From contig NZ_JNIV01000168.1 of NCBI RefSeq assembly GCF_000701405.1, positions 1 to 5,563 on the forward strand: 5,563 nucleotides of DNA, written 5' to 3'. Below are positions 1 through 5,480 of this stretch, one piece after another. The position numbers and the translations under genes are program-made. Numbering within the stretch: the stretch's first letter is position 1; each line of letters opens with the position of its first letter. This DNA is from Deinococcus marmoris DSM 12784 (GTDB lineage: Bacteria > Deinococcota > Deinococci > Deinococcales > Deinococcaceae). The notes below the pieces were generated by a model. It saw only the letters and a program-made list of their open reading frames with translations, made no database searches and was not told where the DNA came from.

Positions 1-58
1 GAAGCCGCCTTTCGCCGTCCCAGATGACAACCAAATGCTCAAATGTCAAAAATGCTGT
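1..58 (-). other. Possible out-of-frame continuation of the STAND gene
   Basis: Beyond the stop at 39-41, another minus-strand frame is open from position 58 to the window edge and reads TAFLTFEHLVVIWDGERRL. Removing one base from the run of five T on the coding strand (plus-strand A at 48-52) would join the upstream ORF to this frame without a stop. The peptide could be a TPR helix pair or the first strands of a winged-helix (OmpR/BTAD-like) domain, but 19 codons are too few to decide. A separate downstream gene starting at the TTG at 47-49 is an alternative, although no Shine-Dalgarno sequence precedes it. Confidence 0.35.
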
Positions 59-1535
59 TCAGGACGCTATTGAAATCGAGTTGTCCGGTACTGAATTCAA
101 GAGCTTCTTCTGGCTTACCGGTCGAGATGTAAAGAACGGCCTGACTTCGGAGGAGTTGAATGGTGTCACGCTGATTCGTTGGACTGGGCATGACACGAAT
201 AGTTTCAAGCCCACCGTCAATGCTTCTTTGCATTTCATCGAAATCGTTCGTTCGGTAGTTGCGAAATGAAAGCGCGTAATACGCCGTGGCCGTGGGAGAC
301 AGGTCAATCTGACGTCTTGCGATCGTTTCCGCACGCTCTCCCTCACCAGTCTCTCCCAGCGACAGAGCCAGGAGGGAACGCAGTTCTGACGTGAGAAACC
401 CGTCAGGCACTTTTGAAAGCAGGTCAATGGCGATTTTCCAGTTGGCCGTTCGGTACCAGCCCGGAACCAGATTCTGGATCATGTTCAGGGCGCTCTCGAT
501 CTGACCAGCCGCTAAAAAATGAAGGGTTGCCGCGTAAGGTCTCCCCTCTCTATCTGCCTGCTGGGCGGCGTATCCCTGAACCGTTTTGAACTGGGCCTCG
601 TCCCCTTGCAAGGTGCCTTGTAAGTATTCCCGCAGCGCGTCGTGTGGAATGAAGGCTTTGCCCTGTTGCAGCACGGGCAGGCCCACCCGCCGCACTTGAT
701 CGAGCCAGTCACCAGGAAGCTTCAGATGCAGGACACTGGGCGTCATGGGTGTCCAGATCTCCATGACACTCAGGGCAGGAAGGGCCTGCTGGATGTCTTC
801 AGGAAGCCGGCGCACCAGCGTGAGCAACAGGTGTTCCGTGCCGGCCTGAAGTTGGTTATTTTGAGCGTGAAATCCCAGCATGACTCCTGCGGGCCAGCCG
901 TGGAGGCCGCCAGAGGGAAGTGAGTCTGCCTCAAACGTTTGGGCCAGAACGTCTACCTCATGTTCAGTGAAGCGGAGTTGGCTCGCGTTGATCTCGGTGC
1001 CAATGCCCGACGCAAGGAAGGGAGCAATCTGAAAGCTCGAAGCCTCGTGCTGGGCGACGAAGACGCGGTGACCCTCGCCCAATCCATCAAGGAAGGCGTT
1101 GAGAAGATTGGCAGAGTCATCACTCAGGTGTTCGCCGCCGTCAACAATCAGCGTTAGGTCAACCGTATGGTTGTTTACGTCATGCAGCAGGGCAAGGAGG
1201 GCACGCGAGGGACTGGTTTCGAGGATTGCTCCAGATTTCCAGTACGACAAATTCAGGCCGAAGTGCTGGAAAGCGTCGACAAGAGATTGAAGGAAAAAGT
1301 GAGCGTCCCGGTCTTCCTGATGCAGCTTGAGCCAGATCACTTCCCCATTTTGCTGACGTGCCCATTGGGCCAGCAACACGGTTTTGCCGTAACCGGAAGG
1401 GGCAAGCAAGGCGGCGACTTTGATGGTCAGATCAGCGAGTTGCTCCTGGAGCCGGGGCCGCGCCAGCCCCTGCGGCATCGGTTCAGGGACGCTGAACCGC
1501 ACGTGTGAACGGCGTCGCGCAGGCAGAGAAGACAT
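39..1535 (-). CDS. MalT-like STAND ATPase / TPR regulator, apparently truncated
   Basis: Protein of about 498 residues from the ATG at 1533-1535. A Walker A motif, APSGYGKT, lies at residues 45-52, and a Walker B-type LTLIVDGGEH at about 127-136. The GWPAG motif near residue 215 is typical of MalT/LuxR-type STAND ATPases. A winged-helix-like stretch and then helical TPR-like repeats (such as the segment STGKPEEAL) fill the second half. MalT relatives usually run to 800-1000 residues and end in a DNA-binding domain. None is present here, so the ORF looks truncated or frameshifted. The expected role is an ATP-dependent signal-sensing transcriptional regulator in the cytoplasm; no ligand can be inferred. 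It follows the RNase H-like gene on the same strand with a gap of about 27 bp. A TTG at 1557-1559 would add eight residues. Neither start has a clear Shine-Dalgarno sequence. Family call is confident; start and integrity are less so. Confidence 0.8.
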   Translation of the reverse strand: MSSLPARRRSHVRFSVPEPMPQGLARPRLQEQLADLTIKVAALLAPSGYGKTVLLAQWARQQNGEVIWLKLHQEDRDAHFFLQSLVDAFQHFGLNLSYWKSGAILETSPSRALLALLHDVNNHTVDLTLIVDGGEHLSDDSANLLNAFLDGLGEGHRVFVAQHEASSFQIAPFLASGIGTEINASQLRFTEHEVDVLAQTFEADSLPSGGLHGWPAGVMLGFHAQNNQLQAGTEHLLLTLVRRLPEDIQQALPALSVMEIWTPMTPSVLHLKLPGDWLDQVRRVGLPVLQQGKAFIPHDALREYLQGTLQGDEAQFKTVQGYAAQQADREGRPYAATLHFLAAGQIESALNMIQNLVPGWYRTANWKIAIDLLSKVPDGFLTSELRSLLALSLGETGEGERAETIARRQIDLSPTATAYYALSFRNYRTNDFDEMQRSIDGGLETIRVMPSPTNQRDTIQLLRSQAVLYISTGKPEEALEFSTGQLDFNSVLNSIFDI

Positions 1536-1562
1536 GGGCCAGTTTAGACCGCGCGGCAAAAC

Positions 1563-2231
1563 TCAAAAGTTTGAAAGACCTGCGGCAGCGGCGCTTCTGA
1601 GCTGCGCCAGTTCCCTGCCCGTGACGCCCCAGCTCGCCTGGTTGTTGCGCAAGACGGCGTACCCCGCTTCGATCACCTTGAATCCGGCAGGCACGCCTTC
1701 CTGAGCCTTGGCTTTGAGCAGGTGGCTGGTCAGCGCCCTGGTTTCTTGCGGTTCAACCGTTCCCGAAACCACCTGAATCTCGCCGTTCATCCAGAACGAA
1801 ACGGCGTAAGCAGGTGCCGGCGTGTCCACACCCTTGACGGCGTACGCCGCAATTCTGGGGCCGTCCTGCAATGGAATCCGGGTGCGGGGCGGCAGGTCAC
1901 GCAATGCCTGCGTCGCCAGTTCGTGTGCGCGTTGGTGGAGGGGGCTGCTGTTGCGTGGAATCCTCACAACAGTCACGTTTGGATGGGTCACGCAGAGAAC
2001 GGCCCGCAATTCCTCATCCTGAGCGTCAACATGAAGCACAGCACGGACCCCGAACGGAAGGTCAAGCTGTTGCAGGGCGGCCAGCGCCGCCGTGACCTCT
2101 TGCAACGCGGTCCGGGGGATCTGACCGCTGACTTCCCTGGTGTACCCAGCATGATCTCGCATAACGCCCCCGTAGGCTGCGGCTGTTCCGACGGCGCTCG
2201 CATCGGTGGCGATTGTGGCCTCGTCTCTCAT
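1563..2231 (-). CDS. RNase H-fold protein with C-terminal extension
   Basis: From the ATG at 2229-2231 the product is 222 residues. The first ~110 residues follow the RNase HI layout: ATDAS with D10 on the first strand, E45 in a helix (LQEVTAALAAL), D69 at the end of a strand (LHVDAQ), and a C-terminal helix SPLHQRAHELATQAL resembling the RNase HI NxxxDxLA helix. These positions nearly match D10, E48 and D70 of E. coli RNase HI, but the fourth acidic position (D134 there) is H103 here. Residues 112-222 form an extension I do not recognise. If active, it would cut RNA in RNA-DNA hybrids; the His may instead mark a divergent or weak enzyme. The ATG has no clear Shine-Dalgarno sequence and overlaps the stop of a small upstream ORF (ATGA), which suggests coupling. 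A GTG at 2328-2330 would add 33 residues that do not look like part of the fold. It lies downstream of rep on the same strand. Confidence 0.72.
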   Translation of the reverse strand: MRDEATIATDASAVGTAAAYGGVMRDHAGYTREVSGQIPRTALQEVTAALAALQQLDLPFGVRAVLHVDAQDEELRAVLCVTHPNVTVVRIPRNSSPLHQRAHELATQALRDLPPRTRIPLQDGPRIAAYAVKGVDTPAPAYAVSFWMNGEIQVVSGTVEPQETRALTSHLLKAKAQEGVPAGFKVIEAGYAVLRNNQASWGVTGRELAQLRSAAAAGLSNF

Positions 2232-2458
2232 GAATTCAGAGCGGAGTATTCCACAGGTGGGATGCTCGCAGTCTCCCCCACCCATGACCGGAGCTGGCCG
2301 CCCACGATGCCACTGTAAAAACTCAGCCACCCACTGGCTCCCAGGAGAGCGCGAAAAACAGCCTGCGCAACTTGTCCGGCAGGACGTGACGAAAGCCGCA
2401 CCCTGGAGTTGTGCATTTCAGGGAGAAACTCCCTGGCTCTGATGGATTTAACCCCCAT
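2228..2458 (-). CDS. Doubtful 76-residue ORF between rep and the RNase H-like gene
   Basis: The ATG overlaps the rep stop (TGATG at 2456-2460), and the TGA overlaps the ATG of the RNase H-like gene (ATGA at 2228-2231). Both overlaps are arrangements used for translational coupling, and the following gene lacks its own ribosome site. The protein matches no family I know. It contains a weakly hydrophobic middle (AVFRALLGASGWLSFYSGIVGG) that might be one membrane segment. Against it: AGA/AGG codons that are unusual in GC-rich genes, only moderate third-position GC, no ribosome site, and a hairpin inside its 5' part. It could equally be chance open frame in a 226-bp spacer. Confidence 0.3.
   Translation of the reverse strand: MGVKSIRAREFLPEMHNSRVRLSSRPAGQVAQAVFRALLGASGWLSFYSGIVGGQLRSWVGETASIPPVEYSALNS
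2419..2435 (-). terminator. Hairpin after rep, possible weak terminator
   Basis: A perfect 7-bp stem, CAGGGAG at 2419-2425 pairing with CTCCCTG at 2429-2435, closes a 3-nt loop about 23 bp past the rep stop. No run of T follows in the direction of transcription, so it is not a classic intrinsic terminator. It may attenuate read-through, protect the rep mRNA 3' end, or be incidental. Confidence 0.35.
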
Positions 2459-3855
2459 CAGTCCACTGGCAGTAGGGGGTTGAGTCTGCGTTTGAGCTGA
2501 TCAATTTGCTCTTTCACTGCGGAGCGGGCGGTGGCCTCCAGCAATTCACGGGTCAGGGCCACCGCTCCGATCTCCCCGCGCTGGGCCAGGTGTTCGAGCT
2601 GGCTCCACTGCGCGGCATTGAGGTGCTTTTTGAGCAGCATCTGCAAGGTGGCGCGCTGGGCCGTCCACTGCTCTGCTGGGGGGGCTTCACCAAGTTGATT
2701 GAGCTGCGCCTCGCTCCGGGTCTGCGCCTCCCGCTCGGCACTCAGCTTCTGCTCCTTGACCTGACTGGCGCGCTCCTGGCGCTGCCGCTCGGGCGTCACG
2801 AAGTCAGCAGGCAGATCGTACTTGGCCGGATGCTCCAGAAAGTCGGCCACCAGCCCCCCCGGATTGCGCACGCCGCCCTGAGCGGCGCGCTGCCGCAGTT
2901 CCAGAAAGCGCAGCGCCTCTTCCACCCGCTCGGGATGCTGGCCCGCCAGCGCGGTGGCGCGGGCCACCGTGACCCCGGCCTGACGCAGCAGCCGCACCAG
3001 GGCCGGGTCTGCCGCGTGCGTCTCCGCAAAGGTGTACTGGGCCACTGCCGCTTTGCCTCGCCCCTCGATCACGGCGCGTTCCAGATAGTGGTTGGCTAGC
3101 AGTTCCTCGTGGGCCGAGGCTAGCGCCCGGCGCACCAGGTCACTGCGGTCCGTGGTGAGTCCCGTGGCCTGCCGCCACTCGGTCAGCGGCACCTGAAGCT
3201 CTTTGAGCATCTGGCCGTCGTCCTGCCGCCGGTGCGCCTGCAAGGTGCGGTACAGCGCCCGGGCAGGCGGCTGTTCCAGGCGGTGCAGGAGCTGACCGTC
3301 CAGGACCTGTGAAATGCCGGCCCGGATGCTGTCGGCCAGTTGTTCACCCAGGCGGATGCTCAATGTCGCCTCACTTTCAAGAGCGCTGAGTTCGCCGTCG
3401 TCCTCGCTGTCGCGGTAGCGCAGGCCCTCGAAAAAGCGCACGCCCACATTGTCCCATCTCACCTTCTGGGTTCCGGTCAGCGAGGATTTGCGCCCTACGA
3501 TCACGCTGGTGAAATACAGCCGCCGGATGCTCTGGCGCAGCCGGTGGTAGTTCTCGCCGTTGTTGGCCAGGCCCATCAGCTCGCGGACCTCGTAGGCGGT
3601 GGTGTGAACCCAGTTGTCCTCGGGGCAGCCGTGGGCGACGAACAGCGTTTCAAGGGACACCAGCGTGTCGGTGTCGATGCCGTGTGGGCGGCCCTGTGGG
3701 GTGATCGCCTCAATGCGGAAGGTGCGGGCATTCACCGTGAACTCGGTGTTCCAGGTGGTGACCCCCTGATCGACGCGCGAATGCATGCTGATGACCCCGA
3801 AGCGGGCAAAGTTCAGTTCGTCATGCAGGTTCGGCGTTTTGGGTTTTTTGACCAC
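2458..3855 (-). CDS. Plasmid replication initiator, RPA / RepA-like
   Basis: Protein of 465 residues, recognised as a replication initiator protein A (RPA family) of the kind found on Deinococcus and proteobacterial plasmids. The N-terminal half has the family pattern: a strand-rich start (residues 25-60), then a winged-helix region including DTDTLVSLETLF (61-72), VHTTAYEVRELMGL (83-96) and NYHRLRQSIRRLYFTSVIVG (102-121). A second helical DNA-binding region is likely at about 170-275. The C-terminal part is helical, with a highly charged, possibly coiled-coil stretch at about 355-390 (RQERASQVKEQKLSAEREAQ). It should bind the iterons located 109-484 bp upstream of its start, open the adjacent AT-rich DNA and recruit the helicase. 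The start is GTG at 3853-3855, chosen because GGGAG (plus 3861-3865) lies 5 nt upstream and the conserved N-terminus follows. The long inverted repeat just upstream makes autoregulation plausible. The function call is confident; the exact subfamily is not verified. Confidence 0.9.
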   Translation of the reverse strand: MVKKPKTPNLHDELNFARFGVISMHSRVDQGVTTWNTEFTVNARTFRIEAITPQGRPHGIDTDTLVSLETLFVAHGCPEDNWVHTTAYEVRELMGLANNGENYHRLRQSIRRLYFTSVIVGRKSSLTGTQKVRWDNVGVRFFEGLRYRDSEDDGELSALESEATLSIRLGEQLADSIRAGISQVLDGQLLHRLEQPPARALYRTLQAHRRQDDGQMLKELQVPLTEWRQATGLTTDRSDLVRRALASAHEELLANHYLERAVIEGRGKAAVAQYTFAETHAADPALVRLLRQAGVTVARATALAGQHPERVEEALRFLELRQRAAQGGVRNPGGLVADFLEHPAKYDLPADFVTPERQRQERASQVKEQKLSAEREAQTRSEAQLNQLGEAPPAEQWTAQRATLQMLLKKHLNAAQWSQLEHLAQRGEIGAVALTRELLEATARSAVKEQIDQLKRRLNPLLPVD

Positions 3856-3860
3856 TGCGG

Positions 3861-3865
3861 CTCCC
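3861..3865 (-). promoter_or_regulatory. Ribosome binding site of rep
   Basis: GGGAG on the minus strand, 5 nt before the GTG start. It fixes the start choice, because GTG would otherwise be a weak candidate. Confidence 0.6.
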
Positions 3866-3872
3866 GTTCTGG

Positions 3873-3919
3873 TGTTGTTGTTTTTTAACTACTGTAAAGA
3901 TATAAAAAAAACAACAACA
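3873..3919. promoter_or_regulatory. AT-rich 14-bp perfect inverted repeat at the rep leader
   Basis: TGTTGTTGTTTTTT at 3873-3886 is the exact reverse complement of 3906-3919, with 19 nt between the arms. It is the most A/T-rich segment in the window and lies between the iterons and the rep start. Candidate roles are a DNA unwinding element next to the iterons, an operator for rep autoregulation, or an RNA hairpin in the rep leader. A plus-strand promoter-like pair, TTGTTT (3878-3883) and TATAAA (3901-3906) with a 17-bp spacer, falls inside it. A minus-strand TATATC (3899-3904) could be a -10 for rep but lacks a good -35. Promoter assignments are weak because of base composition. Confidence 0.6.
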
Positions 3920-3935
3920 AGGAGAGTCGGTCCTC

Positions 3936-3948
3936 GTGTGCAGCACAC
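3936..3948. promoter_or_regulatory. Small dyad GTGTGC-A-GCACAC upstream of rep
   Basis: Perfect 6-bp arms around a single central base, between the AT-rich inverted repeat and the first iteron. It could be a repressor or initiator half-site pair near the rep promoter; no known operator is recognised. Confidence 0.35.
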
Positions 3949-4060
3949 ACTTCCTGGCGCTTTTCCCGCAAAGGTATCGCTAGTTTGGCCCCTTTTCCCG
4001 CAAAGGTGTCGCTAGTTTAGACCCCCTTCCCCGCAAAGGTGTCGCTAGTGCCCCTCCAGG

Positions 4061-4074
4061 GGTCCATTTGGACC
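4061..4074. repeat. Dyad GGTCCA-TT-TGGACC in the gap between iterons 3 and 4
   Basis: Perfect 6-bp arms with a 2-bp centre, in the widest gap of the iteron array. It overlaps a second short stem, CCCC/GGGG at 4051-4054 and 4059-4062. It may be a binding site for a host or plasmid factor in the origin; function unknown. Confidence 0.4.
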
Positions 4075-4216
4075 TGAAATTAGCAAAAGATTGTCCTGGA
4101 CAGGAAAAGCCTCTCTTTCCCGCAAAGGTATCGCTAGTGGCCACTTTGGGCAATCCCGCAAAGGTGTCGCTATCTCTCTCCTATATCCCGCAAAGGTATC
4201 GCTAGTGCTGTGAAAG

Positions 4217-4226
4217 CGCTAGCGAC
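4217..4226 (-). repeat. Inverted half-iteron
   Basis: GTCGCTAG, the 3' half of the iteron, is present on the minus strand at 4219-4226, 12 bp after the end of iteron 6, inside the 8-bp palindrome CGCTAGCG (4217-4224). With the tail of iteron 6 it forms an inverted pair CGCTAG/CTAGCG. In other iteron plasmids, inverted half-iterons serve as Rep operators; here it lies within the array and not at the rep start. Confidence 0.5.
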
Positions 4227-4339
4227 TGTGTCACACGGAGAAATCCCCTGTTGACAGATAAAATCCCGCAAAGGTATCGCTGTGAAGGTGTCTGCTGTGC
4301 CGCGCTGACGCTGCTCTGTTTCCCGCAAAGGTATCGCTA

Positions 4340-4672
4340 TGCAGGGGTCACCTCAAGATCTGTGCGCGCTACTCCGCTAAGGGGAAGGAGAAGCCCAACT
4401 TCCCTTCCCTGGCCTCTCAGCTCGCCCTTCACTGGAAACGCCGTCTCCTGGGCTGTCTGTGTCTCAATGAAAGGATCCTTTCAACGGGACAGTGTTCGGT
4501 CTCCACAGACACGACATTTTTCAGCCCTGGAAACGAGAGGGTTCAAATGGGACAGCGCGCCGCCGTTGACTGCCAAGTTTCCATAGCACATCAATCCTGT
4601 AAACGCCCGCCCAAAAACGGAGTGGCGTTATCGGAAATGTACGAGATGCGGGGTCAGCGCCCAGTCTGAGCC
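4340..4672. other. Non-coding flank of the origin with dyads and short repeats
   Basis: No convincing gene. It holds a 16-bp palindrome (listed separately), an inverted pair TGTCTGTG at 4454-4461 with CACAGACA at 4504-4511 around that palindrome, and three short direct repeats: CTGGAAACG at 4432-4440 and 4527-4535, and CTGTAAACG at 4597-4605. A 6-bp stem AACGCC/GGCGTT (4602-4607 with 4624-4629) follows the DUF1772 gene but lacks a T tract. Possible roles are partition site, extra replication control or the 3' region of the DUF1772 transcript. Confidence 0.5.
4468..4483. promoter_or_regulatory. Perfect 16-bp palindrome TGAAAGGATCCTTTCA
   Basis: Uninterrupted dyad with no mismatch, the size of a typical homodimer binding site, about 130 bp beyond the last iteron. 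It is flanked by an 8-bp inverted pair at 4454-4461 and 4504-4511. It resembles an operator or centromere-like site in form only; it does not match the parS consensus I know. Confidence 0.5.
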
Positions 4673-5113
4673 TCAGAGTGAGAAGAGGACCAGCGATACG
4701 AAGGCCAGATCACCCAATCCCGTCCGCAGCGGGTGCAGGGCGAACCAACGTTGCCGGGCCTCCTCACCTTCGGGCGGCGCATTCAGGGCGTCATAGCCGC
4801 CGAGTTGAACGTTGAGGGGCACCATCAATCGCACGGTGATCAGCACGTCGGCCAGCATCAGAACAAAGGCCATCGCGGCCCACCACGCACGCCCAGTCCC
4901 AAAGGTCAGGGCGGTTAGTCCCAGACAGCATGCCATCAGTGTGAGCAAGATCGGAGGCATCACCCGCCGAAAGAGCGCGTCGCGCGGTTGATGCATCTGC
5001 AAATAGGCGCTCAGACCCACGCGCCGCAGGTAAACACCCTCCAGCAGCCCTGAAAACAGAAGGCCCGCGTTCAGACCCGCCAGGAAGGTAGCGAGGATCC
5101 ACAGAAGATTCAT
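4673..5113 (-). CDS. DUF1772 / anthrone-oxygenase-like membrane protein
   Basis: Protein of 146 residues with four predicted membrane helices at about 3-24, 51-71, 77-96 and 130-146, the usual size and layout for DUF1772 proteins. Family-like residues include VPLN (N100) after the third helix, and the RWFALHPLRT motif (W123, H127, R130) leading into the last helix. Some relatives are annotated as anthrone oxygenases or noroxomaritidine-type proteins, but the biochemical role of most bacterial members is unknown, so no reaction is assigned. The ATG at 5111-5113 is chosen because AAAGGAG (plus 5119-5125) lies 5 nt upstream and the protein then begins directly with a membrane helix. A longer frame to 5191 would add 26 non-hydrophobic residues. 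It sits alone between the origin and an IS end, on the same strand as rep, and is probably cargo. Confidence 0.82.
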   Translation of the reverse strand: MNLLWILATFLAGLNAGLLFSGLLEGVYLRRVGLSAYLQMHQPRDALFRRVMPPILLTLMACCLGLTALTFGTGRAWWAAMAFVLMLADVLITVRLMVPLNVQLGGYDALNAPPEGEEARQRWFALHPLRTGLGDLAFVSLVLFSL

Positions 5114-5118
5114 GCTGT

Positions 5119-5125
5119 CTCCTTT
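5119..5125 (-). promoter_or_regulatory. Ribosome binding site of the DUF1772 gene
   Basis: AAAGGAG on the minus strand, 5 nt before the ATG at 5111-5113. It is the strongest ribosome site in the window and settles the start against the longer reading from 5191. Confidence 0.75.
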
Positions 5126-5480
5126 GCCCACAACGCCAAAGCGCAGCCTCACCGTACACCTCACTTCAGGCATGTGGCGTCTGCTGGGCATGCAGTGTCC
5201 AGGCGAAGCGACATGGGGTTAGGGTGTTCAAACTGCGGGCAAAAGGCGACCCAGAATGTGAAGACGGGGAAATAGGTTGGCGCGTGAGGTCGAAAGTCCC
5301 AACTTTTCCTGAGCGCAGGAGGGCGCGCGGATCTTGAAGTGATCCCTATGCAGCAGGGGTGGCAGGCAGGGCACCGCTCCGCCGTCTGGAATTCGAGCCT
5401 ATCTTTTATTAGACGGTATATGGGCCTTGATTTACCCGCCTTCTTCTTCCGTTACATCTCTGCACTCCTGATTCGGCTAA
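5126..5480. other. Gene-poor spacer between the DUF1772 gene and the IS end
   Basis: I see no gene. A direct repeat GTGAGG flanks TGTACG on the minus strand roughly 30-50 bp upstream of the DUF1772 start and could belong to its promoter region. A small stem TCCTG/CAGGA lies at 5307-5320. An AT-rich patch with TATTAGACGGTATATGG is at about 5406-5422 and may contain a promoter, but no pair of hexamers at good spacing stands out. Confidence 0.4.

Larger units (their letters stand above)
3873..4339. other. Probable iteron-type origin of replication
   Basis: An AT-rich inverted repeat, eight iterons and an inverted half-iteron are packed into about 470 bp directly upstream of the initiator gene. 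This is the standard layout of iteron-controlled theta replicons. No convincing DnaA box was found: the best look-alike, TTATCTGTC on the minus strand around 4252-4260, matches the E. coli consensus poorly. Rep dependence is inferred from adjacency. Confidence 0.85.
3965..4339 (+). repeat. Eight direct iterons, core CCCGCAAAGGTRTCGCT
   Basis: Copies lie at 3965-3984, 3997-4016, 4030-4049, 4119-4138, 4155-4172, 4187-4206, 4265-4281 and 4322-4339, all in the same orientation. Copies 1-4 and 6 also carry AGT after the core; copies 5, 7 and 8 lose part of that tail. R is A in copies 1, 4, 6, 7 and 8 and G in copies 2, 3 and 5. Most copies are preceded by T. Start-to-start distances are 32, 33, 89, 36, 32, 78 and 57 bp, so several neighbours are about three helical turns apart. 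They are the expected binding sites of the Rep protein and likely also control copy number and incompatibility. Confidence 0.93.

Noticed and set aside
24..269. 81-codon plus-strand ORF at the left edge
   Set aside because: It lies antisense to the STAND/TPR gene, has no ribosome site and encodes no recognisable domain.
1722..2318. 198-codon plus-strand ORF
   Set aside because: It is antisense to the RNase H-like gene, whose catalytic motifs are clear; the plus-strand product is Arg/Gly-rich and family-less.
2506..3888. Two long plus-strand ORFs opposite rep (2506-3099 and 3340-3888)
   Set aside because: Open antisense frames are expected opposite GC-rich coding DNA, and the rep reading is well supported by family pattern and ribosome site.
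4251..4280. TTGACA at 4251-4256 as a promoter with a -10 in iteron 7
   Set aside because: The only downstream hexamer at 17-18 bp is TATCGC inside the iteron, a poor match.
3965..4339. CRISPR-like array
   Set aside because: Repeats are short (17-20 bp), spacing is irregular (12-72 bp gaps), and a rep gene is adjacent; iterons explain it better.
4251..4586. 111-codon plus-strand ORF across the last iterons
   Set aside because: It begins within the iteron array, translates the repeats (IPQRYRCEG, FPQRYRYAG), and has low-complexity composition. The in-frame repeat is a consequence of 57-bp iteron spacing.
4602..4629. Terminator for the DUF1772 gene
   Set aside because: The stem is only 6 bp with a 16-nt loop, and no T tract follows on the minus strand.
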